A stretch of 48,944 bases of DNA from Chitinophagales bacterium (GCA_015654695.1 JAATGJ010000100.1:1-48944), one strand, 5' to 3'; numbered from the stretch's first letter, positions 7,419 through 17,296 are shown. The notes: generated from the letters alone by a model not told the origin. Numbers and translations: made by a program.

Positions 7419-10400
7419 ATGTATATACTTGTTCTCCTGCTTTTATCACAGCAGTTATTTAGTCAGCAGGCAAGACATTATACTTTTACCCACTACGGCA
7501 GTAATGCGGGGATAGGCTCCAATGAAGTACTCTGCGTTACACAGGATGAACAGGGATATTTATGGATCGGCACCACCAATGGCCTGCAACGGTTTGATGG
7601 TGTTCGTTTCAAAACATTCCGTAACCAAAAAAATAATCCTGTTTCTATACCGGGCAATTACGTTCACCAGCTAATGGTGGATAAAAAAAAGAACTTGTGG
7701 ATACAGTCAGCGGGTGATAAAGTAGGAATTTTCGATACTAAGAATTTCACGTTTCGTGAAGTGCCGGTGAAACCAGGTAATGAAATGTGGGTTAAAAATG
7801 CAAAGGGCATTGTACAGGACGAGTATGGAAATATTTTTTTAGTCATCGCTAATCTTGAACTGCTGACCTATAATGAGGAGAAGAATGAATTCTCACCTGC
7901 CCATAACTTTATTCATTTTCCCCGTGAATGGGGTATTATAAGTTTCTTCCAGGAACCGGGCACCAAAAAATACTGGATCGGAACACAGAAAGGGCTGGCT
8001 GTTTTCAACCAGGCAACCCATCAACTTAGCTATGCAGGTCACAATACGGAAAACGAAGACCTGATCAATAAACTTGGAACCGTAAAGGCGTTGGCCATTG
8101 CTACGATGGACAAACAGGGCCGTTTATGGTTTAATAGCTGGAAAGAGGGCGCAACGGTCACCTATGCCTACAACATGTACACAAAAGAAATGGTATTGAA
8201 CGAATACAGCCTTATGCCTGTAATAGGGGCTTACCACGAACCAGGAAAATTGCTGGTACAGCATGATGGAACAATCTGGATCAGCGGACTTGGGGTATTC
8301 GGAAGATTCCTGGAAAAAGAAAAGAAATTTGAACTCGTACATAACGGGCTGGAGAATGAACAAAGCATCGCTTACAACAGGGTGTATGATCTTTTCGAAG
8401 ACAGGGAAGAAAATATATGGGTGGCTACCAGCGACAATGGTTTATTCCGCTTTACACCCTCCGATCAATTCTTTACCAACGTAAGACAGGTGAACAGAAT
8501 GAATGGTAAACCCGGTGATGGCAGCATGATGTCTTTTGTGCGTACCAGGCAGGGAACAATATTGGCTGGTGCGTGGGGAGATGGTATTTATCATTTTGAT
8601 TCTGCTTTCAATATGATTCCCCTTAATATTAAAGGGTTCAATGAAAAGTCAACTCCTTCTATGTGGGGGATGTTTGCATCTGCCGACAATAATACAATTT
8701 GGATTGGATCGCAGCCGGGTATCGTAAAGCTGGACCAGGATACACGTACTGCGACATTCTATAATCCTGCCATCCTGAAAGAAAGGACCATCAGGCAGGT
8801 AGCAGAAGATAAGTTCGGCAACCTATGGATAGGCACACAGAGTATTGGTCTTTTTAAATGGACAAAGGAAAAGGGGAAAATAAAATTTGATGCCGGTGTA
8901 AGCCCATTCAGGGATATACCCCCGGCGCAAATTGTAAAACTACATATAGATAAGAAGGGGTATGTATGGGTATGCACCAGCAGCGCCGGGCTATATGTAA
9001 TAGACCCCGCCAATGATAAAATAGTATTGCACCTGGGAATGAATGAATCCACCGGCACAAGACTATTAGGGGATGGTGTCGTTTCAGTATTGGAATATGA
9101 CGACAGCACCGTGGCAATTGCGGCCAATGGATTGCACCTGTATAATACAAGATTGAAAAAGATCACCAAAACTATCGCATTACCCGAGTCCATACCCGGC
9201 ATCATTGCCGCCATGGAAAAAGACAGCCAGGGATACCTGTGGGTTTCTATGACGAGTGGCATTTTCCGGGTAAATCCTAAAAATGAAATATTCATACACT
9301 TTGACAGGATTGACGGTATAGCGAATGACCATTTTACAGTAGCAGCTTCCTATACATTGCCGGATGGCAAGATCATATTCGGCGCCGACAACCAGCTTGT
9401 TTATTTTGATCCGCTGAAAGTGCAGGTAAATGATCCGGCCCCGGATGTTACCATCACCGGTTTCAGGTTGATGAATAAACCCCTGCTTATGGATTCGTTA
9501 CTGAAAAAGAAAGCGATCAGGCTAAGTCCCGAAGAGAACTCGGTTACTATTGAGTTTTCCGGTATGAACTTTAACGGTACCTATATCATACGTTACAAAA
9601 TGGAAGAACTGGATAAGGAGTGGCAGACCGGGGACAAAACCGGCCAGGTAGTGTATTCCTATCTGCCACCGGGTACTTATACATTCCTGGCAAAATGTGA
9701 AGATGCGGAAGGCCACCCGTCAAGGAATATCACAAAACTTATCATTGTCGTCAACCCGCCGTTCTGGAAAACCTGGTGGTTCTTCTGCCTGCTGGCATTG
9801 CTGATCGCTTCTGTTTTCTATTGGCTGGATAAACAGAGAGTGAATAAAATACTGGCCCTGCAAAATGTAAGAACAGAGATCGCCGGCAACCTGCATGAAG
9901 AAGTAAATACAACCCTGAACAATATCAACCTGCTCAGCGAAATGGCCAGGATAAAAGCGGATAAAGACATTAACCGCTCCAAGGAATATATAGACCAGAT
10001 CAGTACCAAGAGCCATAATATGATCACGGCTATGGATGATATACTCTGGAGTATTGACCCGGACAATGATACGATGGAAAAATCATTATTGCGAATGATG
10101 GAATTTGCCGATGAACTGAAGAACAAGTACGGGGCAAAAACAGAACTGGCACTCGATAAAAGAGTACGGTCGCTTAAACTGGATATGAAAACCCGGCACG
10201 AAGTGTTTATTATATTTAAAGAAGCGTTCCGGATGATCGTACAACACTCGGGGGGTAAAGAAACGCTGGTTCATATTGACCTGTTTAAAAATAAACTGTC
10301 CATGAAACTGCATGACCACTCTGCCACGCTGGATAAAAATACCGGGGAGATTGACAGTGCTATTAAAGAAATGAACAGCCGTGCTGCTACGATTGGCGCT

Positions 10401-10463
10401 GACCTGGATGTGCAGTATGATAAAAATGGGGTAGCTGTTTTACTGCTGGTGCCAGTGAAGTAA
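7419..10463 (+). CDS. Two-component-regulator propeller sensor with HisKA_3-like segment and decayed ATPase domain (copy A)
   Basis: About 1014 residues. A signal peptide opens the protein (MYILVLLLLSQQ), followed by repeated propeller blades with WIGT and WVAT-type motifs (about 30-660), a Y_Y_Y domain (about 665-770, with YSYLPPGTYTF), one TM helix (WWFFCLLALLIASVFYW, about 780-797) and a dimerisation helix with LHEE as the phospho-acceptor box. The ATPase end is altered: the N-box reads EAFRMIVQH instead of EAxxNxxKH and no DxGxG box is visible (DHSATLD stands there). The protein may therefore dimerise and be phosphorylated without being able to phosphorylate. TTG at 7404 is an alternative start. 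No response regulator adjoins it. A close paralogue lies at 27821-30895. Confidence 0.9.
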   Translation: MYILVLLLLSQQLFSQQARHYTFTHYGSNAGIGSNEVLCVTQDEQGYLWIGTTNGLQRFDGVRFKTFRNQKNNPVSIPGNYVHQLMVDKKKNLWIQSAGDKVGIFDTKNFTFREVPVKPGNEMWVKNAKGIVQDEYGNIFLVIANLELLTYNEEKNEFSPAHNFIHFPREWGIISFFQEPGTKKYWIGTQKGLAVFNQATHQLSYAGHNTENEDLINKLGTVKALAIATMDKQGRLWFNSWKEGATVTYAYNMYTKEMVLNEYSLMPVIGAYHEPGKLLVQHDGTIWISGLGVFGRFLEKEKKFELVHNGLENEQSIAYNRVYDLFEDREENIWVATSDNGLFRFTPSDQFFTNVRQVNRMNGKPGDGSMMSFVRTRQGTILAGAWGDGIYHFDSAFNMIPLNIKGFNEKSTPSMWGMFASADNNTIWIGSQPGIVKLDQDTRTATFYNPAILKERTIRQVAEDKFGNLWIGTQSIGLFKWTKEKGKIKFDAGVSPFRDIPPAQIVKLHIDKKGYVWVCTSSAGLYVIDPANDKIVLHLGMNESTGTRLLGDGVVSVLEYDDSTVAIAANGLHLYNTRLKKITKTIALPESIPGIIAAMEKDSQGYLWVSMTSGIFRVNPKNEIFIHFDRIDGIANDHFTVAASYTLPDGKIIFGADNQLVYFDPLKVQVNDPAPDVTITGFRLMNKPLLMDSLLKKKAIRLSPEENSVTIEFSGMNFNGTYIIRYKMEELDKEWQTGDKTGQVVYSYLPPGTYTFLAKCEDAEGHPSRNITKLIIVVNPPFWKTWWFFCLLALLIASVFYWLDKQRVNKILALQNVRTEIAGNLHEEVNTTLNNINLLSEMARIKADKDINRSKEYIDQISTKSHNMITAMDDILWSIDPDNDTMEKSLLRMMEFADELKNKYGAKTELALDKRVRSLKLDMKTRHEVFIIFKEAFRMIVQHSGGKETLVHIDLFKNKLSMKLHDHSATLDKNTGEIDSAIKEMNSRAATIGADLDVQYDKNGVAVLLLVPVK

Positions 10464-10635
10464 TGCGCCGGATGATGCTAGAGGTAGTGACTGGTGTTAA
10501 ATAAAAGTGAAGCCCAGATGTATATCTATGCGCCGGAATTAAAGTTGATCAGTAAAAATGTCTTACCTTGTTAAGCCAAAGAAATATTATTGCCTTGCCA
10601 ATTGTACTTCTTCCGGGTCACAAATTATACAGTAA

Positions 10636-10881
10636 ATGGAAAGGAAGCATATTGATTATTACACAAAACATGAAAACAGGTCTTTTTCGGATCAAAAGCA
10701 AGTGATCACTTACAGCTTTAATGATGATGAGAGAACGATCGTAGGGGCCATGGAAGAAAAAGACAACCTTATCTATTTGTATGAATACCGGGGAAAACTA
10801 GTCGGCACAGAGTTTTTTATATCCTTTTCAAAAAACTCTATCTCTTATAAGCTGCTAAAAGTCGCTGAACCCGCCTCCTGA
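10636..10881 (+). CDS. Small hypothetical protein
   Basis: An 81-residue, charged, soluble-looking protein with no family I recognise. It starts with ATG after an AT-rich leader and has balanced, coding-like codon use (many Lys, Glu, Asp and Tyr residues). It has no signal peptide or TM helix. It sits alone between the propeller sensor gene and a gene on the other strand. It may be real, but length alone does not prove it. Confidence 0.45.
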   Translation: MERKHIDYYTKHENRSFSDQKQVITYSFNDDERTIVGAMEEKDNLIYLYEYRGKLVGTEFFISFSKNSISYKLLKVAEPAS

Positions 10882-10986
10882 ATAATTGGGTATTATAAAT
10901 GCTGGCTATTAGATCTAATGCCCATATAGATGGGATCAATGTTACTAGCAGTGTTTCTGTCGTTTTGTCGCTTGTTATTTGTTTTT

Positions 10987-11352
10987 TTATGCCACTCTTA
11001 AAATCTTCTCCATCTTCCTTCCCTTCGCCAACTCATCCACCAGCTTATCCAGATACCTGGCCTGCTGCGTCAAAGGGTTTTCGATTTCTTCCACACGGTA
11101 CCCGCAGATTACTCCGGTGATGAGGTAAGCATTGGGGTTTAGCGAAGCACGCTGGAAAAACGTTTCAAAAGTTACTTTTTCTTTTATTAGTTCCTGCAGC
11201 TTCTTGTTACCGAAGCCTGTTAACCACTCTATGACCTGGTGTAATTCTTCTTTTGTTCTGCCTTTCTTCTCCACTTTTGCGAGATACATAGGATAGACAG
11301 AGGCAAAGATCATTTTTGCGATACGCTGATTGTGTGTGTCGGAAGTATTCAT
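10987..11352 (-). CDS. DUF2200 family protein
   Basis: From ATG at 11352 this gives a 121-residue protein that matches the DUF2200 family along its whole length: HNQRIAKM near the start, VEKKGRTKEELHQVIEWLTG, FETFFQRA.LNPNA, ITGVICGYRVEEIENPLTQ and LDKLVDELAKG at the end. The 20 residues encoded upstream in the same frame are not part of the family. The biochemical role is unknown. The family is strikingly conserved across distant bacteria, and this single-gene unit gives no operon context. Confidence 0.9.
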   Translation of the reverse strand: MNTSDTHNQRIAKMIFASVYPMYLAKVEKKGRTKEELHQVIEWLTGFGNKKLQELIKEKVTFETFFQRASLNPNAYLITGVICGYRVEEIENPLTQQARYLDKLVDELAKGRKMEKILRVA

Positions 11353-11466
11353 ACCTTTTATTTTCGTGTTAATCAATTGCCCTGTTTGTGTCAAGAACCG
11401 AAAATACGACAACTTCTTTTTGATATTGGTTCAAAGGACGCGGATCAAGGCGATGGGGAGTTTTGA

Positions 11467-11483
11467 CGGCCTCTTTGAGGCCG
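11467..11483. other. GC-rich hairpin in a 344-base gene-free stretch
   Basis: Perfect 7-base arms cggcctc and gaggccg enclose ttt. No T-run follows on either side, so it is not a standard terminator. Apart from this, the stretch 11353-11696 shows nothing I can name. Confidence 0.5.
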
Positions 11484-11696
11484 ATGCTTCGTTGCAATAT
11501 TTATCCCGTACCAATGGTCGGGACGAAGCGTAACATCTTATAATGTTTATTTTGTTTATTGATTCGAAGAAGGGAACACTAAAGAGAACAGGGTCTCTTG
11601 CTTCAAAAGAAATAAGTAGTGACGATATGGTCTTCTCTAATGGTTAATATACATAGGGCAGCATGTTGTTATATGCCGTTATTTTCAGCAGTCGCT

Positions 11697-12218
11697 CTAA
11701 TTGATATATTTGGCCAGTTTTGTTTTAAGCTCATTATACTCTTCCTGAGTGATAAGCCCCAGGTCTAACTTGTCCTTTGCTTTCTTTAATTGAGATAGTG
11801 CTTCATCCGATGTCATTACAGATGAAACAATTTCCTTGCTTGTAATTGCATTTTCAATTTGAATTGTATATAATCCAATGTTCGCTTTTGTTTTCAGATA
11901 AACAAAGTAACCTGTCCTTTTTGTTCCATCAACAATAATCTTTTTTATTTCTGTTACTTGACCGCTGGCACCGGCTTGAACTCTTGCTACAGGAGTCCAA
12001 ATCCCATCGCCTGTGGTAATAAAAGCAAAGGTCTTTTCACTTGACGGAAAACCAATCTTAATTGTGTCTCCAATTTTGTAATTAGTCCCATCTTTACTTT
12101 TATAGGAACCGTATTCACCACGTTTCGCCGTACCAAGGTCTCCAAAAGAAACCTCCTGGGTCAGGGCTTGAGATGCTGATAAAACCATTGAGCAGAATAA
12201 AATCGTCCGTACTAACAT
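11697..12218 (-). CDS. Exported protein with C-terminal SHOCT-like motif
   Basis: A 173-residue protein with a signal peptide (MLVRTILFCSMVLSASQ, cleavage near 20). The middle is a beta-rich region of no family I know. The last 35 residues (LSQLKKAKDKLDLG, then LITQEEYNELKTKL) are the short C-terminal SHOCT-type helix pair often found at protein ends and thought to mediate oligomerisation. It stands alone, with a 456-base gap upstream, so it offers no operon clue. Confidence 0.75.
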   Translation of the reverse strand: MLVRTILFCSMVLSASQALTQEVSFGDLGTAKRGEYGSYKSKDGTNYKIGDTIKIGFPSSEKTFAFITTGDGIWTPVARVQAGASGQVTEIKKIIVDGTKRTGYFVYLKTKANIGLYTIQIENAITSKEIVSSVMTSDEALSQLKKAKDKLDLGLITQEEYNELKTKLAKYIN

Positions 12219-12674
12219 AGTCTAAAATTTGGAGTTATTAAATATTGAAATTTATGAAAAATTTGTCAAACAATAGTGATACTGACGGCAATTTATGGGT
12301 TAATGCAATAGTTTCTACTTTGGTGACGAGTGATCAATTCTAACGTTTCTCAGCCGATGTCTGGGCCAGCAAAATCTGGCACCTTAACAAAACCGGTGGC
12401 CGGACCCGGCGTTAACAATAACGGGTCTTGCTTGGTAGGGACGGTGAGTCCAACCGCTAAATCCAATAGCTATCGGATCATTATGTTGCTAAATACTGCG
12501 GCTGAGACATCGCCTGCGAAGGGTACGGTGTGGACACTCGGCGAGAGAGTAAATGCTGGTATTACGTCACTTTCCTAATGCAATGCAGGAAAACGGACCG
12601 ATAAGACCGGATTAAGTGACAGTGATTTTTTGTTTCATCACCGGCATACTCTTTATCTGTAATTTAGTATTCTC
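12219..12674. other. Gene-free stretch with a GC-richer, coding-like patch
   Basis: Between 12330 and 12590 the DNA is GC-richer than its surroundings. A plus-strand frame from GTG at 12330 is open for 82 residues rich in Ser, Thr, Pro, Gly and Asn, while the minus strand in one frame also reads protein-like but is broken by two stops. I recognise neither. It could be the remnant of a repeat-rich surface protein. The rest of the stretch is plain AT-rich spacer. Confidence 0.35.
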
Positions 12675-14033
12675 CTAATCTTCTTTTCTTGAAAATATTT
12701 TTGCCAATTCGTCTCTGAGAAAATCTCCTTTCAGGTCTTTGGCTATAACTATACCATGGGGGTCAATTAAAAAATTAGCCGGAATAGTGGTTATTCCATA
12801 TTTTAAATACGTCTCACCTTTTTCTCCTTTCAAATCAGATACCTGCGTCCATGTCATTTTATCTTTGGTAATTGCTTTTAACCATTTGTCTTTGTCTGTG
12901 TCAATGGATACACTTACTATCGTAAATCCCTTGTGCTTATATTTTTCGTATTGAGCGGCAATATTGGGATGCTCTTCTCTGCATGGTACACACCACGAAG
13001 CCCAGAAATCCAAAAAAACATACTTGCCTTTAAAAGAAAACAGGCTGATTGCTTTTTCCTCAGCACTATTCATTGTGAAATCTGTTGCAGTCATTCCTGC
13101 TGCAACTTGTCGTTTCTTTTTAATCCTTTCCACAATGATTTGCGCTTGAGGAGTTTTCTTTAAGTTCTGAGAGAGATTTTCAAAAACAACTGCAACTTTG
13201 TCAATATATCTGTTGATACGTGACCTGTTTACCAACAGGTCTAAGCTAACATAAGAGTTTGGATGGTCTCTCGCGAACTCTATTTCAATATTTGCCATTT
13301 CATAAAAAATCTTTTCAAGCTCTTTTTTATTATGATTCAGCAAGGCGGTATCTTTTTTTTCTTCTTCAGTAAATAAATCGGGGTCTTTAATGGCTCTTTG
13401 CGTGGTTTTAAGCAACTTCAGGTTATTATGTAATAACTGCAAAGTGTCATTCAACCCGGTTCCGCTAATAATTGCCCCGGCTAAAGTATCAGGACTGTTT
13501 ATTTTAATTGTTCCGGGCTCTAAATATACATCTACGCTTTGGGTTAAAACTTCTGCAAATTCCGGATTCTCGTTGCGGTCAATTCTTGCTTTTACAGGAC
13601 GATGAATCACACCTGAAAAAGAAAATCTTCCGTCATTGGCTATAGCTGAGTCCAATATGTTTCTCCCGCTATCATTATATGATAGATATAAAATATCTCC
13701 GTTACGTATTTTTTGTCCAAAGCCACTAATTGTAAAATGAGACTGGGCTGATGCTGTTAATGAAACAAATAAGGCTATTTGAAAAAGCAATAGCATGATT
13801 GAAGTATAAAATATTTGTTTTACAACCAAACTTCTATATTCATCTTTTATTGTAATAATTTTTATTCTTAAAGAAGATTCATCCTGTCGTTTCAAAAGAA
13901 ATCTTACAGGGGATGCACAATGTATATTAGCGATATCATCTCTTGTAACTTTGTTCATAAGCTTGCAGTCAACACGTAAATTTATATTTTTAGATGTTGT
14001 ACTCCAAAAAACAATGCCTTTGGAAATGAGCAA
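12675..14033 (-). CDS. Envelope thiol-disulfide protein: DUF4369-like domain plus TlpA/AhpC-type thioredoxin domain
   Basis: The C-terminal third is a thioredoxin fold with the active site WCVPC (Cys348, Cys351) and the cis-Pro loop TTIPANF, as in TlpA/ResA proteins that reduce disulfides outside the membrane. Residues about 100-210 match the beta-rich DUF4369-type domain that often precedes it in Bacteroidota, followed by a helical linker. A hydrophobic stretch at about 78-97 ending in ASAQ looks like a signal peptide, which means the 75 residues before it are unusual. Real initiation may be at TTG (SLVVKQIF...) or at Met80. The upstream part has charged, coding-like composition but no known domain, so the 5' end is uncertain. 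Confidence 0.85.
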   Translation of the reverse strand: MLISKGIVFWSTTSKNINLRVDCKLMNKVTRDDIANIHCASPVRFLLKRQDESSLRIKIITIKDEYRSLVVKQIFYTSIMLLLFQIALFVSLTASAQSHFTISGFGQKIRNGDILYLSYNDSGRNILDSAIANDGRFSFSGVIHRPVKARIDRNENPEFAEVLTQSVDVYLEPGTIKINSPDTLAGAIISGTGLNDTLQLLHNNLKLLKTTQRAIKDPDLFTEEEKKDTALLNHNKKELEKIFYEMANIEIEFARDHPNSYVSLDLLVNRSRINRYIDKVAVVFENLSQNLKKTPQAQIIVERIKKKRQVAAGMTATDFTMNSAEEKAISLFSFKGKYVFLDFWASWCVPCREEHPNIAAQYEKYKHKGFTIVSVSIDTDKDKWLKAITKDKMTWTQVSDLKGEKGETYLKYGITTIPANFLIDPHGIVIAKDLKGDFLRDELAKIFSRKED

Positions 14034-14197
14034 ATTAGTAGTAGTACATTTTGTATTGTTATAGCAGTAATTTACATTTTCACGATTCCTCCTTCATCCT
14101 CCTAATTGTTCTCAATTGATCTGGCTGAAAGAATAACAGGAAACAGAACTCCATCAAAGGCTTTCCGGCTTCTTGGTTCCAACTTTGTACTTCCCTC

Positions 14198-14977
14198 TCA
14201 CTTCCCCATCCATTTCTTAAAATCAGTCACCTTCTCCCTGCTTACAATAGATTCCTTGTCCACTGCTGGTTTCAGGTGGAGCAGCAGGCGGTTGCCGAAA
14301 TAATCGTGTATCTGGTCAACGCTGTTAACAGAAATATAGAAGGAGCGGCTGATACGGAAATATTTACCGGGATCAAGCATGTCTTCCAGCTCATCCATGG
14401 TATAATCCACTACGAACTTTTTATTGTCGTAGGTTTTAAAAAAATTCAAACGCCCATCACTGAAAAAATAAGCGATCTCGTCCACTTCAATGGATACAAG
14501 CTTCTGCGCGTGCTTTACCAAAAAGCGCTTACGAAAATCCTTAGGCTGTAGTTTTTGCTGCAGTTCTTTTACCAGGTTGTCCAGGCTGACATCAGGTTTT
14601 GTTTCCTCCGTTTTATACAGGTCTTTCATTTGCTTCAGCTTCTGCAGCGCCGCTTCCAGGTCTTCTTTCTGTATCGGCTTCAGCAGGTAGTCAATACTGT
14701 TTACCTTAAAAGCTTTCAACGCATATTCGTCATACGATGTAGTGAATATAACAGGACTTTTTATGGCTGTCTGGTTGAATATTTCAAAGCTTTGTCCATC
14801 GGACAATTCAATATCCATCAGGATAAGGTCCGGCGCCGGGTTTTCGTCCAGCCAGTTGACGGTGGACAATATACTGTCCGTCACCGCTACCACTTCCGCG
14901 TCAGGCTCCACTCCGGCCAGCGTCTTCCGTATTTTTTTTACTGCCAGTTCTTCGTCTTCTACGATTAAGATTTTCAT
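14198..14977 (-). CDS. LytTR-family response regulator
   Basis: A 259-residue regulator. The receiver domain (1-120) has the acidic pair E7/D8, phospho-acceptor Asp55 in LILMDIE, Thr/Ser in FTTS and Lys in LLKPI. The LytTR DNA-binding domain (about 150-255) has FLVKHAQKLVSIEVDEI at its start and the FRISRSFYISV core. It is the last gene of a three-gene operon, 23 bases after a LytS-type kinase, and is the obvious phosphorylation target of both kinases. Confidence 0.95.
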   Translation of the reverse strand: MKILIVEDEELAVKKIRKTLAGVEPDAEVVAVTDSILSTVNWLDENPAPDLILMDIELSDGQSFEIFNQTAIKSPVIFTTSYDEYALKAFKVNSIDYLLKPIQKEDLEAALQKLKQMKDLYKTEETKPDVSLDNLVKELQQKLQPKDFRKRFLVKHAQKLVSIEVDEIAYFFSDGRLNFFKTYDNKKFVVDYTMDELEDMLDPGKYFRISRSFYISVNSVDQIHDYFGNRLLLHLKPAVDKESIVSREKVTDFKKWMGK

Positions 14978-15000
14978 ATACTTTTTATTTAGTGGTTACA

Positions 15001-16089
15001 TTAACTGTTTGCTGCGGACGTTTGCCCGGCCATCCATTTCTTTTCAATATTATTATCCCATATCAGCGGTAATACAACGGTGAAATTTTTCCCATCCTCC
15101 ATCACGTGAAAACCATTCTGTCCAAGCAACCTGTATTTCATCTTAATATTATCCAGCCCGATTTTATTAGACGGTCCTTTTTTCGTTCTTCGCTGCAGGT
15201 TATTATTTACGATCAGCTTATTGCCTGCCGTAGTAAATATATCAATTACCAACGGTTTATTTTTAGACAGCACATTGTGTTTTACCGCATTTTCCACCAG
15301 CAACTGAAGGCTCAGCGACGGCAGCAGGTAATGATTATACCGCTTATCTGATTCTACCTGGAATTGTACCGCATCCCCATGTCTTGTTTTCAGCAAACGA
15401 AAATAAGATTCAATGAACTTCATTTCATTTTCCAATGTAGAAAGACCGGCTTCATTATTCCGCAGCAGGTAACGATATACTTTGCTCAGTTCATCCAGGA
15501 ATACTTCCGCCTTGGCTGCGTCTTCCGTAATCAGCGATGATAAGGTATTGAAACAATTAAATAGAAAATGCGGATTGACCTGGCTTTTCAACACATCAAA
15601 TTCCTGCTGCAATGACATTTGTGATACCAATTCTTTTTCCGCAATACTTTCCCGGTGCTTGTCCATAATATACAAAGCTTCCCATAACGTAGAAAAAACC
15701 AGGTTGACAGCGAAGCCCACCAATAGTCCTTTTAACAGATCATCGTTTGTTAGACGGTAACCAAGTATATGCAACCGGTCGTAGAGAAAAAAAACGATCA
15801 GTATAGCCGGTGTCATGACGAAAATATTCACGGTGCATTTCAACAGTATCCTTTTGGTACTCTGGCTTACTTCCGGGTATTTTCTTTGTGCATTATGACT
15901 ATAAAGAACATGAATATACCAGGTGATCATCCCGGCTACAAATACCAGGGGAAAGGATACCAGCCAGATCCTGTAGTCCCGGAACAGACGGTCATCATAC
16001 AATACATAATTAAGTCCAAGCGATATCAGTGGCATGGAGGCGAGGAAGGAATACCATTCTATCTTCGTGGATTTTCCCCATTTTATCAT
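15001..16089 (-). CDS. LytS/YehU-type sensor histidine kinase (His_kinase family)
   Basis: A 362-residue membrane kinase: about four TM helices in residues 12-140, then a short coiled region, the phospho-acceptor box QVNPHFLFN (about 193-201), and an ATPase domain with N-box LVENAVKHN and a C-terminal GLDNIKMKYRLL motif typical of this family. The start codon overlaps the stop of the second kinase as ATGA, so the two are translationally coupled. The ligand is not evident; the sensing part is membrane-embedded. Confidence 0.93.
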   Translation of the reverse strand: MIKWGKSTKIEWYSFLASMPLISLGLNYVLYDDRLFRDYRIWLVSFPLVFVAGMITWYIHVLYSHNAQRKYPEVSQSTKRILLKCTVNIFVMTPAILIVFFLYDRLHILGYRLTNDDLLKGLLVGFAVNLVFSTLWEALYIMDKHRESIAEKELVSQMSLQQEFDVLKSQVNPHFLFNCFNTLSSLITEDAAKAEVFLDELSKVYRYLLRNNEAGLSTLENEMKFIESYFRLLKTRHGDAVQFQVESDKRYNHYLLPSLSLQLLVENAVKHNVLSKNKPLVIDIFTTAGNKLIVNNNLQRRTKKGPSNKIGLDNIKMKYRLLGQNGFHVMEDGKNFTVVLPLIWDNNIEKKWMAGQTSAANS

Positions 16090-17144
16090 ACCACTACCTC
16101 CTCTGTTTTGCTGATCAATGGTAAAACGATCAGTCTCTCATTTCCGCTTTCATGAATTTCTACCGGTTGTTCGCTCATGAGCTGGTACTTTTTGATAAGA
16201 TTGTCAAGGCCGGTTTCCTGGTCGCCTGTCTCGGTAAGTATTTTCCGCTGCACATTATTTTTAATAATGATCGTATTTTCTTTTCCGGATATGATCGTAA
16301 TTTTTAACGGGGAACTTTTACTTGTTTTATTCTGGTAAAGTGCATTCTCCACGATCACCTGCAGGCTGAGCGGGGGCAGGCTTTTTTCTTTATCTGCCTC
16401 GGTTACTGCAATTTCTACTTCCACCGCATCACCATACCTCGACTTAAGTAATGAAAAATAGGATGAAATGAATTGTATCTCTGTTCCCAGTTTTACCAGC
16501 GGATCATCATCATTGCGAAGCATATAGCGATACACTTTGCTTAGTTCGTCAAGGAACTTTTCCGCCTTTTCCGTGTCTTCCTGTATCAACCCCGAAAGTG
16601 AATTAAGGCTGTTGAATAAGAAATGGGGGTTTACCTGGCTTTTGAGACCGATCAACTGGCTTTGCTTAAACGTCAATTTTAGTTCCTCTGTTTCTTTCAG
16701 GTTTGCTTTCCAGTTTTCAAAACGGTAGATACCCTCATTTAAAAAAGTGAGAAAGATATTCAGTATACCCGTGCTGATATAGGCCCATGTAAAATTATTT
16801 TCTTCCTTGCTATCGCCCAGTAAGCCTACCGCATGATAGACAGTATAAATGCCAAATATGATCAGGGCTGATATGGTGAGGAACAACAGGATCAATATGA
16901 TAGTGCGTTTCAGAAAATTACTATCACCCGGAAACCGCTGCCGGAAAGTAACTGCTATGTTGCCATACAAAATAAAACTGGCGGACATGATCAGGAAAGT
17001 AACCGGGGTGGCTATGAAAAAGACCTTAGCGGATGAAAAGTATTCCCTCCCAAAGATGATGATATTCAGCAGGATAGAAAAAGGTGTCATTGTCCAGAGC
17101 ATAATGGACAGGTCACGGGTGGTATAGCGGGGAAATTTTAACAT
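16086..17144 (-). CDS. LytS/YehU-type sensor histidine kinase, second of a pair
   Basis: ATG at 17144 is preceded by CAGGAGACG, an unusually good Shine-Dalgarno for this genome, so it is preferred to the TTG at 17165. About 352 residues: four TM helices, QVNPHFLFNSLNS phospho-acceptor box, and an ATPase domain in which the N-box reads IVENALYQN, with the usual Lys-His changed to Tyr-Gln. The GLDNLIKKYQLM motif is kept. Together with the next kinase it may form a heterodimer feeding the LytTR regulator. The altered N-box suggests weaker or no ATP use by this partner. Confidence 0.92.
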   Translation of the reverse strand: MLKFPRYTTRDLSIMLWTMTPFSILLNIIIFGREYFSSAKVFFIATPVTFLIMSASFILYGNIAVTFRQRFPGDSNFLKRTIILILLFLTISALIIFGIYTVYHAVGLLGDSKEENNFTWAYISTGILNIFLTFLNEGIYRFENWKANLKETEELKLTFKQSQLIGLKSQVNPHFLFNSLNSLSGLIQEDTEKAEKFLDELSKVYRYMLRNDDDPLVKLGTEIQFISSYFSLLKSRYGDAVEVEIAVTEADKEKSLPPLSLQVIVENALYQNKTSKSSPLKITIISGKENTIIIKNNVQRKILTETGDQETGLDNLIKKYQLMSEQPVEIHESGNERLIVLPLISKTEEVVV

Positions 17145-17296
17145 CGTCTCCTGGCAAATTACCAACTTTTGCCCATGATTTCCGGCCGCTATCTTCCTGG
17201 TTGGCAGAAACCTGTCATGAATTGTGTAAAACCGTGTTTGAATTGTATACCCGGAAAGTGGTAGATGGGGAACAGGGATTTCGCAGGTATAGCATA

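Noticed and set aside
12330-12578. 82-residue plus-strand open frame starting with GTG
   Set aside because: Low-complexity residues and no recognisable domain; kept only as an unexplained patch, not as a gene.
14033-14197. Promoter or small RNA between the thioredoxin gene and the LytTR regulator gene
   Set aside because: No box or hairpin stood out in the short AT-rich gap.
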